A stretch of DNA of 64,000 nucleotides from JBOIBN01 sp050739575 (GTDB lineage Bacteria; Pseudomonadota; Gammaproteobacteria; JAKDMP01): NCBI GenBank assembly GCA_050739575.1, contig JBOIBN010000002.1:15371-79370 (forward strand), read 5' to 3'. Shown here in pieces: positions 25,022 to 34,522 of the stretch. The position numbers and the translations under genes were made by a program. The notes below the pieces were generated by a model. It was not told the DNA's origin and searched no databases. It saw nothing but the letters and a program-made list of their open reading frames with translations. Each line of letters begins with the position of its first letter. The first letter of the stretch is position 1.

Positions 25022-25897
25022 ATGAGCATCAGCGCTGCACAAGTCAAGGCGCTGCGCGAGCGCACCGGTGCCGGCATGATGGAATGCAAGAAAGCCTTGA
25101 CCGAAACTGGAGGTGATCTCGAAGCTGCGGTCGAGTTCATGCGCAAGGCCGGACTCGCCAAGGCCGACAAACGATCCGCCCGCACCGCGGCCGAGGGCCG
25201 GATTGCGCTGGCGGCAAACAACAGAGCCGCGGCCATGGTCGAGATCAACAGCGAGACCGATTTTGTCGCCGGGGGTCAGGATCTGGCAATCTTTGCAGAC
25301 GCGGTCGCGGCACTCGTGCTCGCGGCGGCGCCGACGGATGTGGAGGAGTTGTCCGCGCTGCATCTGCCCATGGGCGGAACGGTAGACGCGCTCCGGCGTG
25401 AACTGGTCGCGAAACTCGGCGAAAACATTGCCGTGCGCCGTATCGCCCGCCTGGCGACTGAGACGGGGGTAATCGGCCGCTATCTGCACGGTATCCGAAT
25501 CGGGGTGCTGGTCGAACTCGAAGGCGGTGACGAAGACCTGGCCAAGGATGTCGCCATGCATATCGCTGCGAGCCGGCCGATCTGCGTGACGCCCGAACAT
25601 CTGCCCGAGGATCTTCTTGCGCGGGAACGCGAGATTCATCGCGCCCAGGCCGAGGCGAGCGGCAAGCCCCCCGCAATCGTTGCGAAGATGGTCGAAGGGC
25701 GTGTGGCGAAATATGCCAATGAAATGGCGCTCACAGGGCAGCCTTTCGTGAAAAACCCTGATCACACGGTTGGTACGCTGTTGGAGTCGAATGGCGCACG
25801 CGTACACGGTTTCGCGCGTTTCGAGGTGGGCGAGGGCATCGAGAAGGAAGAAACGGACTTCGCAGCAGAAGTCATGGCCCAGGCGCGAGGCCGTTAG
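25022..25897 (+). CDS. tsf: Elongation factor Ts
   Basis: The 291-residue guanine-nucleotide exchange factor for EF-Tu begins MSISAAQVKALRERTGAGMM (ATG 25022, six bases after GGAGG at 25011-25015) with the UBA-like domain, followed by CKKALTETGGDLEAAVEFMR and the dimerisation/core domains (VEINSETDFVAG). The length is normal. It lies 24 bases after rpsB and precedes pyrH by 16 bases: the standard rpsB-tsf-pyrH-frr operon. Confidence 0.97.
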   Translation: MSISAAQVKALRERTGAGMMECKKALTETGGDLEAAVEFMRKAGLAKADKRSARTAAEGRIALAANNRAAAMVEINSETDFVAGGQDLAIFADAVAALVLAAAPTDVEELSALHLPMGGTVDALRRELVAKLGENIAVRRIARLATETGVIGRYLHGIRIGVLVELEGGDEDLAKDVAMHIAASRPICVTPEHLPEDLLAREREIHRAQAEASGKPPAIVAKMVEGRVAKYANEMALTGQPFVKNPDHTVGTLLESNGARVHGFARFEVGEGIEKEETDFAAEVMAQARGR

Positions 25898-25913
25898 GCC
25901 CGGCGGGCTCGAA

Positions 25914-26693
25914 ATGGACACGCCGGCGAAAAGCGGGAGAAAGGCAGGGCGCCCCGCTGCCTGTCGCCGCGTGGTTCTCAAGCTTTCCGGCGAAGCACTG
26001 ATGGGCGATGCCGAATACGGCATAGACCCGCAGATGCTCTCGCGGCTCGCCGCCGAAATCGGCGAGGCACACAAGCTGGATGTGCAGCTTGCGATCGTGA
26101 TCGGTGGAGGCAATCTCTTTCGCGGGGCGGGACTCGCTCAACACGGCATGGATCGCGTGACCGGCGACCACATGGGCATGCTCGCGACGGTGATGAACGC
26201 ACTCGCCCTGCAAGGCGCACTCGAACGCAGCGGGCTCGAGGTTCGGGTCATGTCGGCAATCCGCATCAATGAGGTCTGCGAAGACTTCATCCGCCGCCGA
26301 GCGATCCGTCATCTCGAAAAGGGGCGGGTGATCGTTCTCGCCGCCGGCACCGGCAATCCCTATTTCACGACCGACACCGCGGCGAGCCTGCGCGCTGCGG
26401 AAATCGGCGCCGATCTGCTCGCCAAGGGCACCAAGGTGGACGGCGTGTACGATGCAGACCCCGTAAAGCATCCCGAGGCGCGCCGTTACTCCCGGCTCGG
26501 TTTCGATCGGGCGATAGACGAACGGCTCGCGGTGATGGATACGACGGCACTGGTGATGTGCCGCGAACGTGCGCTGCCGCTCAGGGTTTTTCCCATTTAC
26601 ACTCCCGGCGCTTTTGTGCGCATCCTGGAGGGGGACGACGTCGGCACGCTGGTTACCAACGGAGACGAATATGATTACGTTGTTCCAGGTTGA
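25914..26693 (+). CDS. pyrH: Uridylate kinase
   Basis: The 259-residue amino-acid-kinase-fold enzyme phosphorylates UMP to UDP for RNA, UDP-sugar and peptidoglycan precursor synthesis. The phosphate loop VVLKLSGEALMG follows a short basic N-terminal extension (MDTPAKSGRKAGRPAACRR); later motifs IVIGGGNLFRG, DHMGMLATVMNAL and TGNPYFTTDTAASLRA match bacterial PyrH. Start ATG 25914 is placed because it lies just after tsf's end; upstream codons in frame lie inside tsf. The C-terminus overlaps no other gene, and frr begins 29 bases later. Confidence 0.95.
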   Translation: MDTPAKSGRKAGRPAACRRVVLKLSGEALMGDAEYGIDPQMLSRLAAEIGEAHKLDVQLAIVIGGGNLFRGAGLAQHGMDRVTGDHMGMLATVMNALALQGALERSGLEVRVMSAIRINEVCEDFIRRRAIRHLEKGRVIVLAAGTGNPYFTTDTAASLRAAEIGADLLAKGTKVDGVYDADPVKHPEARRYSRLGFDRAIDERLAVMDTTALVMCRERALPLRVFPIYTPGAFVRILEGDDVGTLVTNGDEYDYVVPG

Positions 26694-26722
26694 TCGGTCT
26701 GCAGCAGGCAGGAAGTGTTGAG

Positions 26723-27283
26723 ATGACGGCCGACGCCATACATCGCGACGCCGATGAGCGCATGGACAAGAGCCTTGTGGCGCTGCGCGAAGCCTTTGCC
26801 AAGATTCGTACCGGACGTGCGCACACCAGTCTGCTCGACCATCTGCGCGTCGAGTATTACGGCGCCGAAGTGCCCTTGAGCCAGGTGGCGAACGTGACGG
26901 TGCTGGATGCCCGCACGCTTTCCATCGCGCCATGGGACAAGCAGATGGTGCCGGTAATCGAGAAGGCCGTCATGAATGCCGATCTCGGCCTCAATCCTGT
27001 TGCTGCCGGTACCGTCATGCGCGTGCCGCTGCCCTCGCTCACCGAAGAGCGCCGTCGTGAACTGGTGCGGGTGGTGCGTCAGGAAGCGGAGGGCGCCCGC
27101 GTCGCGGTACGCAATGTACGCCGCGACGCACTCGGCGGGCTGAAGGAACTCGTACGCAAAAAGGAAATCACGGAGGATGACGAACGCCGGAATGCCGAGG
27201 CCATGCAGAAAATCACCGATCGCCACGTCGCACGGATCGAGGAACTTTTGCAGGCCAAGGAAGCCGAACTGATGGAGGTCTAA
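26723..27283 (+). CDS. frr: Ribosome recycling factor
   Basis: The 186-residue protein splits post-termination ribosomes with EF-G. It begins MTADAIHRDADERMDKSLVA (ATG 26723, after GGAAG) and carries the family's conserved core: FAKIRTGRAHTSLLDHLRVE, LSQVANVTVLDARTLSIAPW and LTEERRRELVRVVRQEAEGA. The length is standard. It follows pyrH closely in the same operon. A short hairpin directly after its stop (27283-27300) could weaken read-through into uppS. Confidence 0.97.
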   Translation: MTADAIHRDADERMDKSLVALREAFAKIRTGRAHTSLLDHLRVEYYGAEVPLSQVANVTVLDARTLSIAPWDKQMVPVIEKAVMNADLGLNPVAAGTVMRVPLPSLTEERRRELVRVVRQEAEGARVAVRNVRRDALGGLKELVRKKEITEDDERRNAEAMQKITDRHVARIEELLQAKEAELMEV

Positions 27284-27300
27284 AGGTTGTTGCCAACCTT
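27283..27300 (+). terminator. Weak hairpin after frr
   Basis: A 7-bp stem (AAGGTTG with CAACCTT, 4-base loop) begins at the frr stop codon. No T run follows, so at most it is a weak or attenuating terminator. The remaining 155 bases to uppS hold nothing I recognise. Confidence 0.3.
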
Positions 27301-27455
27301 GCTTCACCTATGCCGATGGAATTCTGCGGACCTTCTTTTGGAAGTCGGCCGGTGGTTGCCTAGTGGTGCATGTCGAGCAGAGAAAATCCAACCTCGTTCT
27401 TTCACACGTCGTCTGATGATTCCTTGCGTGACGTCATGATCGCCGCCCCGACCGG

Positions 27456-28241
27456 ATGAACCGCGTGTCTCGATCGGTTTCGGTTCGAGCGCTCGAACAA
27501 GCCGAGGAGCCCGTCGCTGTCGTGCCCCGGCATCTTGCCGTCATCATGGACGGCAATGGCCGCTGGGCGGAACGTCGCGGACTGCCGCGCCGTTCCGGAC
27601 ATCAGGCGGGGCAAAAGGCCGTGCGCGCGCTCGTGCGCAGCGCCGGCGAGCGTAGTATTCGTCATCTCACGCTGTTTGCATTCTCCAGCGAAAACTGGCG
27701 CCGCCCGAATACCGAAGTGGATGCGCTGATGGCGCTTTTTCTGCAGGCGTTGCGGCGCGAGGTTGCCGAACTCAACGACAACAATGTACGGCTGGACTTC
27801 ATCGGTGCGCGTGAACAGCTTTCGCTGCGCCTGCAAACCGCCATGCGCGAGGCCGAGATCACGACCGCGGGCAATGACGGTCTGGAAGTGCATGTCGCCG
27901 TAAGCTACGGCGGGCGCTGGGACATCGTGGCAGCGGCAAGAAAACTGGCCGCGGAGGCCGCCGCGGGACGTCTTGCGCCGGAGGCGATAGATGAGGAAAT
28001 CCTGCGCGAAAACATGGCGCTCGCAACGGTGCCCGACCCGGACCTGTTCATCCGCACCGGCGGGGAGTATCGGATCAGCAACTTCCTGCTCTGGAATCTG
28101 GCCTATACCGAGTTTTATTTCACTGAAACGCTCTGGCCCGACTTCGACGCAGCGACGCTGGATGAGGCGCTGGCCGACTATGCTCGTCGTCAGCGACGTT
28201 TTGGGCGGGTGGCGGCCGTGGGACGCAGTCGTCATGCTTAG
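27456..28241 (+). CDS. uppS: Undecaprenyl pyrophosphate synthase (isoprenyl transferase)
   Basis: This cis-prenyltransferase makes the C55 carrier for peptidoglycan, O-antigen and other glycans. The pyrophosphate-binding motif HLAVIMDGNGRWA is near residue 27 and is followed by GHQAGQKAVRALV, LTLFAFSSENWRRP and the C-terminal DLFIRTGGEYRISNFLLW with the catalytic Arg/Glu set. Start ATG 27456 gives 261 residues and lacks a clear Shine-Dalgarno; a GTG at 27522 preceded by GAGGAG would give a shorter N-terminus. It overlaps cdsA by 8 bases. Confidence 0.95.
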   Translation: MNRVSRSVSVRALEQAEEPVAVVPRHLAVIMDGNGRWAERRGLPRRSGHQAGQKAVRALVRSAGERSIRHLTLFAFSSENWRRPNTEVDALMALFLQALRREVAELNDNNVRLDFIGAREQLSLRLQTAMREAEITTAGNDGLEVHVAVSYGGRWDIVAAARKLAAEAAAGRLAPEAIDEEILRENMALATVPDPDLFIRTGGEYRISNFLLWNLAYTEFYFTETLWPDFDAATLDEALADYARRQRRFGRVAAVGRSRHA

Positions 28242-29034
28242 GACCCGCCTGCTCGCAGCGGCCGTGCTGTTGCCGGCTGCCATTGCCTGGGCCCTGTGGG
28301 CCCCGCTCATGGTCTATGCCGGCGTTGCCGCCTTGTTCGTACTGATAGGAGCCTGGGAATGGTCTGGCCTTGCGGGTTTGCGCCTCCCGGTCGTCCGGAT
28401 TATCTATCTGCTGCTTGCGTTGGTGCTGATGGCGCTCGGCTGGTTGGCCTTGAGCGATAACGTCATAGCGGGAGATCTGCTGTGGGCATTTCTTCTTTTC
28501 TGGCTGCTGGCAGCGCTGGAGCTTGCCCGTGGACCGCTCTCGGCATCGCGCAGAGGTCTTGCCGCGCAGGGATTTCTGGTGCTGGTTCCGGCCTGGTTCG
28601 CGATGGTTGCGATTCGTCTCCGCCCCGAGGGGGCGGAATTGGTTTTGGCGCTGTTGCTTATTGTCTGGGCGGCCGATGCCGGCGCCTATTTCGCGGGAAA
28701 GGCGTGGGGCTTGCGCCGCATCGCGCCGGCGCTTTCGCCCGGCAAGACATGGGAAGGGTTCGCCGGCGGTCTTGCGGCGGCCGCTCTGGCCGGTGCCGTG
28801 ACGAGTTTGTGGTGCCCCGTTTCTCCCGTTGTTTTGATCCCGCTCGCCCTGACCGTGACAGTCTTTTCTCTGATCGGCGACCTTGCGGAAAGCCGGCTCA
28901 AGCGGAGCGCCGGGGCCAAGGACAGCGGTCGGCTGATTCCCGGCCATGGCGGGCTCCTCGACCGGATAGACAGCCTGACGGCTGCGGCGCCCGTGTTCGC
29001 CCTGGGGCTCGGTCTCGTGGGAGCCGCGCGATGA
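28234..29034 (+). CDS. cdsA: Phosphatidate cytidylyltransferase
   Basis: The 266-residue integral membrane enzyme makes CDP-diacylglycerol for phospholipid synthesis. It begins MLRTRLLAAAVLLPAA (ATG 28234, overlapping the uppS stop), with about eight hydrophobic segments, and carries the family signature near its C-terminus: SLIGDLAESRLKRSAGAKDS followed by PGHGGLLDRIDSL. The frame continues upstream within uppS, but only the ATG at 28234 suits the family. The dxr start (ATGA) overlaps its TGA. Confidence 0.95.
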   Translation: MLRTRLLAAAVLLPAAIAWALWAPLMVYAGVAALFVLIGAWEWSGLAGLRLPVVRIIYLLLALVLMALGWLALSDNVIAGDLLWAFLLFWLLAALELARGPLSASRRGLAAQGFLVLVPAWFAMVAIRLRPEGAELVLALLLIVWAADAGAYFAGKAWGLRRIAPALSPGKTWEGFAGGLAAAALAGAVTSLWCPVSPVVLIPLALTVTVFSLIGDLAESRLKRSAGAKDSGRLIPGHGGLLDRIDSLTAAAPVFALGLGLVGAAR

Positions 29035-30218
29035 AGAACGTGGCAGTGCTCGGCGCAAGCGGGAGCATCGGGCGCAGCACGGCCGATGTGGTCGCGCGCA
29101 ATCCTGAGCGCTACCGATTATTCGCGCTCGCGGCCAATCGCAATGTCGAGGCCCTGTTGGAACAATGCCGTAAATATCGTCCCGTCTATGCGGCGCTTGC
29201 GGATGCCGACGCAGCGCGGACGCTCGCGGCGAGACTGCGCGAGGATGACATTCCGACCGAGGTTCTGGCCGGGACCGAAGCCCTGATCGAACTGGCCGCT
29301 CATCCGCAGACCGACCTCGTAATGGCCGGCATCGTAGGCGCGGCAGGATTGGCACCAACGCTGGCTGCGGCGCGTGCGGGTAAGCGGGTACTCCTGGCCA
29401 ACAAGGAATCGTTGGTCATGACCGGACCGCTTTTTCTCGGCGAACTCGCTAAAAGCGGCGGCGAGCTGATCCCGATCGACAGCGAGCACAATGCCTTGTT
29501 TCAGTGCATGCCGGGCGGTTATCGGGCGGGTGCACGTGCGCCCGGGGTGAACCGCTTGTGGTTGACCTGTTCGGGCGGACCGTTTCGGGAACGCCGGATC
29601 GAGGAACTTCATGCGGTTACGCCGGACGAAGCCTGTGCGCATCCGAAGTGGAAAATGGGGCGCAAGATTTCCGTAGACTCGGCCACGCTCATGAACAAGG
29701 GGCTGGAGATCATCGAAGCGAGTTATCTGTTTGGTCTCGGGCTCGAGGAGGTACGGGTCGTCGTGCACCCGCAGAGCACCGTCCACAGCCTGGTGGAATA
29801 CGCGGATGGCTCCTTCATCGCCCAGCTCGGCCGTCCCGACATGCGTACGCCGATCGCCTGCGGCCTGGCCTGGCCGGAGCGCGTGAGTTCCGGCGTGGAA
29901 CCGCTCGACCTCGCGACGCTCGGCAGCCTCGATTTTGAATCGCCCGATGAGACGAATTTTCCCTGTTTGCGCCTCGCGCGCGAGGCGCTCGCCGCGGGTG
30001 GTACGGCGCCGGCCGTGCTCAACGCGGCGAACGAGGTCGCAGTGGCGGCCTTTCTCATCGGAGATTTACGTTTTACGGATATCCCGACCGTCGTCGAGGC
30101 CGTGCTGGCACAGACGGATGCGCCACCGGCCGTGGACCTCGATGCCGTGCTCGCCGTGGACGCCGAAGCCCGGGCGCAGGCAAAGCGGATTGCAACCGAA
30201 ACTGCCGTGTCCGCATGA
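29031..30218 (+). CDS. dxr: 1-deoxy-D-xylulose 5-phosphate reductoisomerase
   Basis: The 395-residue enzyme catalyses the first committed step of the MEP isoprenoid pathway, feeding UppS. The NADPH-binding motif VAVLGASGSIGRSTADV starts at residue 4; GKRVLLANKESLVMTG, DSEHNALFQC, SATLMNKGLEIIEA and VVHPQSTVHSLVEY are the substrate- and metal-site blocks (Asp, Glu, Lys, His ligands). Start ATG 29031 overlaps cdsA by 4 bases, and the stop overlaps rseP by 4 bases. The length is standard. Confidence 0.97.
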   Translation: MKNVAVLGASGSIGRSTADVVARNPERYRLFALAANRNVEALLEQCRKYRPVYAALADADAARTLAARLREDDIPTEVLAGTEALIELAAHPQTDLVMAGIVGAAGLAPTLAAARAGKRVLLANKESLVMTGPLFLGELAKSGGELIPIDSEHNALFQCMPGGYRAGARAPGVNRLWLTCSGGPFRERRIEELHAVTPDEACAHPKWKMGRKISVDSATLMNKGLEIIEASYLFGLGLEEVRVVVHPQSTVHSLVEYADGSFIAQLGRPDMRTPIACGLAWPERVSSGVEPLDLATLGSLDFESPDETNFPCLRLAREALAAGGTAPAVLNAANEVAVAAFLIGDLRFTDIPTVVEAVLAQTDAPPAVDLDAVLAVDAEARAQAKRIATETAVSA

Positions 30219-31576
30219 GCGCACTTATCGCCATCGTTGCCTTTCTTGTCGCCGTAGCCGTTCTGATCACGTTTCACGAATTCGGACACTTCATCATGGC
30301 CCGCCTGCTCGGGGTCAAGGTGCTCCGATTTTCGCTAGGTTTCGGACGCCCGTTGCTGCGCTGGCAACGAGGGGAGGGCACGGAATACATGATCTCAGCG
30401 CTGCCCTTCGGCGGCTATGTGAAACTGCTCGATGAAAGGGAAGGGCCGGTACCGGAGCCGGAGAGTGGCCACGCTTTCAATCGCCAGCCGATCTGGGCAC
30501 GCGCCGTCATTCTCGTTGCCGGGCCGGCGTTCAATCTCTTGTTTGCCGTACTCGCTTACTGGGTTGTCTTCATGGCGGGGATTCCCGGGCTCAAGCCCGT
30601 GATCGGCCCGGTCGGACCCGACACGCCGGCTGCCCGCGCGGGGCTTGTCGAGCGCGATACGATCCTCGCGGTGAACGGCAAACAGACTCCAACCTGGGAG
30701 GCAGCACAGCTTGCTTTGCTCGAGGCCGTGGTGGCCGAGCGACCGCTCGTGCTCAGGGTCGAAACGCCGACCGGCGCAGAGCGCAGCTCCACCCTGCGTT
30801 ATGGTGACGTCAAGGCCTTGACCCAGCCCGGTGCCTTGCTTTCGGGATTGGGCATCAGCGCCTGGCTGCCGCCGCTCGTGCCGGTGATCGGCAAGATCGA
30901 GCCGCAGGATTCGGCGGCGCGCGCCGGGTTGCTCGCGGGCGATCACATTCTCGCCATCAACGATAAAAAGGCTGCGGACTGGGACGCGGTAGTCAAGGTG
31001 GTGCGCGCGCAACCCAATCGGCGCCTGATGTTCGAGATCGAGCGCAACGGTCGTGAACTCACGCTGCCGGTCATTGCCGGCAGCCGCAACGAGAACGGCA
31101 CAACAGTGGGATATATCGGGGCCGCGCCGAAGGTGCCGGCCGATTATGGCGCCGATCTGCGCGCGGACTACCGTTTACCGCCGCTTGCGGCATTCTCCGC
31201 AGGGGTGGCGCGCACCGGGCAGCTGACTACCGTGACCTCAATCATGCTCTATCGCATGGCCGTCGGCCAAGCCTCTCTCAAAAACCTCAGCGGTCCGATC
31301 TCCATAGCGCAGTATGCGGGCGCATGGGCGCAGGCGGGCATTGTCCCGTTTCTGTTTTTCCTCGCCATCATCAGCATCAGCCTCGGAATACTCAACGCCT
31401 TGCCGATCCCTCTTCTGGACGGTGGGCAGCTGCTTTTCCTCGGTTTCGAGCTCGTGCGGGGCCGTCCGTTGTCGGCCAACGCCGAGGCCGTCGGGCAGCG
31501 CGTGGGTTTGAGTTTGCTCGCGGTGCTGGTAGGCTTTGCACTCTTCAGCGATCTCAGTCGCCTGTTTAATTCGTAG
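30215..31576 (+). CDS. rseP: Regulator of sigma-E protease (site-2 intramembrane metalloprotease)
   Basis: The 453-residue inner-membrane zinc protease cleaves anti-sigma factor RseA within the membrane after an outer-membrane stress signal. The zinc motif HEFGH is at residues 21-25 in the first helix; the second site NALPIPLLDGGQLLF (N-x-P-x-P-x-LDG) is near the C-terminus. Two PDZ domains lie between (around 125-205 and 210-300). Position directly before bamA is the normal gammaproteobacterial order and fits a role in sensing outer-membrane protein load. Confidence 0.96.
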   Translation: MSALIAIVAFLVAVAVLITFHEFGHFIMARLLGVKVLRFSLGFGRPLLRWQRGEGTEYMISALPFGGYVKLLDEREGPVPEPESGHAFNRQPIWARAVILVAGPAFNLLFAVLAYWVVFMAGIPGLKPVIGPVGPDTPAARAGLVERDTILAVNGKQTPTWEAAQLALLEAVVAERPLVLRVETPTGAERSSTLRYGDVKALTQPGALLSGLGISAWLPPLVPVIGKIEPQDSAARAGLLAGDHILAINDKKAADWDAVVKVVRAQPNRRLMFEIERNGRELTLPVIAGSRNENGTTVGYIGAAPKVPADYGADLRADYRLPPLAAFSAGVARTGQLTTVTSIMLYRMAVGQASLKNLSGPISIAQYAGAWAQAGIVPFLFFLAIISISLGILNALPIPLLDGGQLLFLGFELVRGRPLSANAEAVGQRVGLSLLAVLVGFALFSDLSRLFNS

Positions 31577-31592
31577 CCCAGGAGGGTCACCC

Positions 31593-33986
31593 TTGCCCGG
31601 ACGCCAACTCGTTGCCCGAGTCCTTTTTTCCCTAACCCTGTTTGCAGGCCTGTGGACGCCCGTGGGACATGCCGCAGGTAGCGGTTCTTTCATCGTGCAG
31701 AATATTCAGGTCATCGGGCTTGAACGTATCTCGAAAACTACCGTGCTCACTTACATGCCTGGCATCGACGTCGGGCAGACGGTGGGATCAGCCGATATCT
31801 CCAAGGCCATTCGCAGCCTGTATCAGACCGGGTTTTTTACCCAAGTTCAGTTCAGACGCGAACGCTCCACGCTTATTATCCTTGTTCACGAGCGCCCCAC
31901 GATCGCGGAGGTCGTTCTGAGCGGCAACAAGGCGATCAAGACCGATGCATTGCAAAAGGGCCTGGAGCAGGCGGGCCTGACGAAAGGGAGTTTTTTCAAC
32001 CGCTCGGCGCTCAACGGCATCGAGGGTTCGCTTATCCAGACATATTTCGATCATGGCCGTTATGGCGTTCAGATCCATTCAACCATCAAACCGTTGCCCA
32101 ACAACCGCGTTCTGATCGCGATCAAGATCAAGGAAGGTGCGGCCGCCAAAGTGCTTTCCATCAATTTCACCGGCAACAAGGCGTTTGATTCCGGCACCCT
32201 TCGCGGCCAATTCAAGCTCACCACGCCGGGCTGGTTCACTTGGCTGAGCGACAAGGACAAATACGAGGAGGAAAAGCTGAGCGGCAGCCTGGAGAATCTG
32301 CGTTCCTTCTACATGGATCGCGGGTACGCAGATTTCCGCATTGATTCCGTACAGGTTCAGATTTCGCCGAATAAATCTGGAATCTACATCAACGTCAATC
32401 TGCATGAGGGCGACAAATACAAGGTCGGTTCGGTGAAACTGCTCGGCGAATTTCCGATCGGCGAGAAAAAACTGGAGGATTTGTTGTTTCTCAAACCGGG
32501 CGACACGTTTTCCATGAAGCTTGCCAATGCGCAGGCCGAGCTTTTGACCAATGAACTGGGGAACTATGGTTACGGCTTCGCCGAAGTCAACCCGCTGCCG
32601 CAACCGGATCAGAAGACGCACACGGTGGAGATGGTTTTCTACGTGAAGCCGGGCCAACGTGTTTATGTGCGCCACGTCGTTTTCAGTGGAGCGCCGGGCA
32701 CGGATGATTCCGTATTTCGCCGCGAGATGCGTCAATCGGAAGGCAGTTGGCTCAACAATGTGAATCTCAAGCGTTCACGTATTCGCATTCAACGCCTTCC
32801 GTTCGTGGATACCGTCGATCTCAAACCGGTGAAGGTCCCGGGTTCGCCCGATCAGGTAGATCTCAACGTAAACGTCAACGAGCGCCAATCTGGAACCGCC
32901 AATGTGTCTCTCTCCTATTCCGGGTACTACGGGTTCGGTGTAGGAGCCGACGTGGCGTTATCCAACCTGTTTGGCGAAGGCAAGCAACTTCATTTCGATG
33001 TCAACAAGAACAGTGTCTTGACCAGTGCCACGGCTTCCTACACGAATCCTTACGTGACAAGCAGCGGAATCAGTCGCACGTTTTCTCTGACTTATACCAA
33101 GGGCACCAGTGTAAATTTGAATTCGTCCCAGTTCATATCCAAGAATTACGGAGCAGGCGTGACGTATGGATTCCCGCTTTCCGAATTCGATTCCTACAGT
33201 TTGGGTGCGAGCTTTCTCAGTGGAACATTGACACCCTACTGCACTTCATCGACACAGTTCACGAATTTTGTAAGCAATCCCGCAAATGGCAGTGTAGCGT
33301 ATCAACAGAGCTATTGTCCCGGACTCGATTCCAGCGTCCCCATCAATTTTCCGATACCGACTCTGACCTACAACAATTTCATCGCTATGGCAGGATACAG
33401 CCACGATACCCGCGATCGCACCGTGCTTCCGACCAGAGGTACGCTGCAGCAATTTAATTTGAATGTGGCGCTTCCGTTGGGCGACGAAACCTTTTACACC
33501 GCCACCTGGAATCAGACGTCTTTCTTCCCGATCAGATCGGGCTTCATCTACGGCATCAACAGTCTTGTCGGCCTCGGCGATGCCTATGGGAAAACCACCG
33601 ATCTGCCGCCCTACCAACGTTTCTTTGCCGGCGGCGCGGATTCCGTAGCGGGCTATGAAGATGCTACCTTGGGACCGTTGGATTCCAACGGATTGCCGTA
33701 TGGCGGGGATCTCGTCACCTGGGTACAAAATGAACTGATCCTGCCCAATTTCCTTGGCGGTCCCAGCGCCCAAAACTCTTATCGCATGGCCTTTTTTGTC
33801 GACGCAGGAAACGTTTTTAATCGTCCTGGCGATTTCAGTTTCAAATATATTCGAGCCTCGTACGGACTTGGGTTAACCTGGCTCACGCCGATCGGTGCGT
33901 TGCATTTCAGCTATGCGATCCCGTTTCATTATTATGTGGGCGATAATCTGGCGCGTTTCCAATTTACCCTCGGCGCTTATTTCTGA
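31593..33986 (+). CDS. bamA: Outer membrane assembly factor BamA
   Basis: The 797-residue Omp85 protein inserts beta-barrel proteins into the outer membrane. TTG at 31593 lies 7 bases after GGAGG (31581-31585) and gives a proper signal peptide (LVARVLFSLTLFAGLWTPVGHAAG); ATGs upstream fall inside rseP and give an odd N-terminus. Five POTRA domains (about 30-430, starting FIVQNIQVIGLERIS) precede a 16-strand barrel with the family's motif FFAGGADSVAGYE (substituting the usual RGF by AGY). It ends FQFTLGAYF, a typical C-terminal barrel strand. It overlaps skp by one base (TGATG). Confidence 0.95.
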   Translation: MPGRQLVARVLFSLTLFAGLWTPVGHAAGSGSFIVQNIQVIGLERISKTTVLTYMPGIDVGQTVGSADISKAIRSLYQTGFFTQVQFRRERSTLIILVHERPTIAEVVLSGNKAIKTDALQKGLEQAGLTKGSFFNRSALNGIEGSLIQTYFDHGRYGVQIHSTIKPLPNNRVLIAIKIKEGAAAKVLSINFTGNKAFDSGTLRGQFKLTTPGWFTWLSDKDKYEEEKLSGSLENLRSFYMDRGYADFRIDSVQVQISPNKSGIYINVNLHEGDKYKVGSVKLLGEFPIGEKKLEDLLFLKPGDTFSMKLANAQAELLTNELGNYGYGFAEVNPLPQPDQKTHTVEMVFYVKPGQRVYVRHVVFSGAPGTDDSVFRREMRQSEGSWLNNVNLKRSRIRIQRLPFVDTVDLKPVKVPGSPDQVDLNVNVNERQSGTANVSLSYSGYYGFGVGADVALSNLFGEGKQLHFDVNKNSVLTSATASYTNPYVTSSGISRTFSLTYTKGTSVNLNSSQFISKNYGAGVTYGFPLSEFDSYSLGASFLSGTLTPYCTSSTQFTNFVSNPANGSVAYQQSYCPGLDSSVPINFPIPTLTYNNFIAMAGYSHDTRDRTVLPTRGTLQQFNLNVALPLGDETFYTATWNQTSFFPIRSGFIYGINSLVGLGDAYGKTTDLPPYQRFFAGGADSVAGYEDATLGPLDSNGLPYGGDLVTWVQNELILPNFLGGPSAQNSYRMAFFVDAGNVFNRPGDFSFKYIRASYGLGLTWLTPIGALHFSYAIPFHYYVGDNLARFQFTLGAYF

Positions 33987-34522
33987 TGCGCTGGAGGGGG
34001 GGCATTGTGCTCTGTGTCGGACTGATCGGCTTTGCGTCATTCGCAGATGCTGCCGATGGCGTAGCTTATGTAAATTATCCGGAACTGTTGAACAAGGCTC
34101 CTCAGAGCCAGGCTTCGCGTGAGCTTTTGAAGCGCGAGTTTGCAGCCCAACAAATAAGAATAAAGAATGAACGTGTGACGGTGAAGAAACTCAGCGTGAC
34201 TCTTCAGTTGCTCGACCCGGATGCGAACCAATTTGAACGTGCGAGCGCGATTGAAAAGTTGAAATCTGCCCAAGCCACGTTAAAAAGCGATGAGCAAAGC
34301 TACGATACTGCCATGCTTTTAAGGCAGCAGCAGCTTATCGCCGACCTCAAGAACTTGATACTTAAGGAAATCAAGGCCAGCTCCCGGCTGAACCACTTTA
34401 CGGTCGTGCTGGAACAAGGGGTGCTCTACGCCGCTCCCGACATGGATATCACGCAGGAGGTTCTCGCCCGGCTGAAGCAGGACTACGCCGCGACGCAGGC
34501 GGAACTTCGGAAGCGACCTTGA
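33986..34522 (+). CDS. skp: Periplasmic chaperone Skp/OmpH
   Basis: The 178-residue protein has a signal peptide (residues 1-22, cleavage near FADA-ADG) and a long, charged coiled coil (about 45-140) that forms the tentacles of the trimeric chaperone for unfolded outer-membrane proteins. VAYVNYPELLNKAPQSQASR is the family's conserved start of the core. Its ATG overlaps the bamA stop by one base, and the stop overlaps lpxD's TTG start by 3 bases. The family is poorly conserved in sequence, so the call leans on gene order as well as on the pattern. Confidence 0.88.
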   Translation: MRWRGGIVLCVGLIGFASFADAADGVAYVNYPELLNKAPQSQASRELLKREFAAQQIRIKNERVTVKKLSVTLQLLDPDANQFERASAIEKLKSAQATLKSDEQSYDTAMLLRQQQLIADLKNLILKEIKASSRLNHFTVVLEQGVLYAAPDMDITQEVLARLKQDYAATQAELRKRP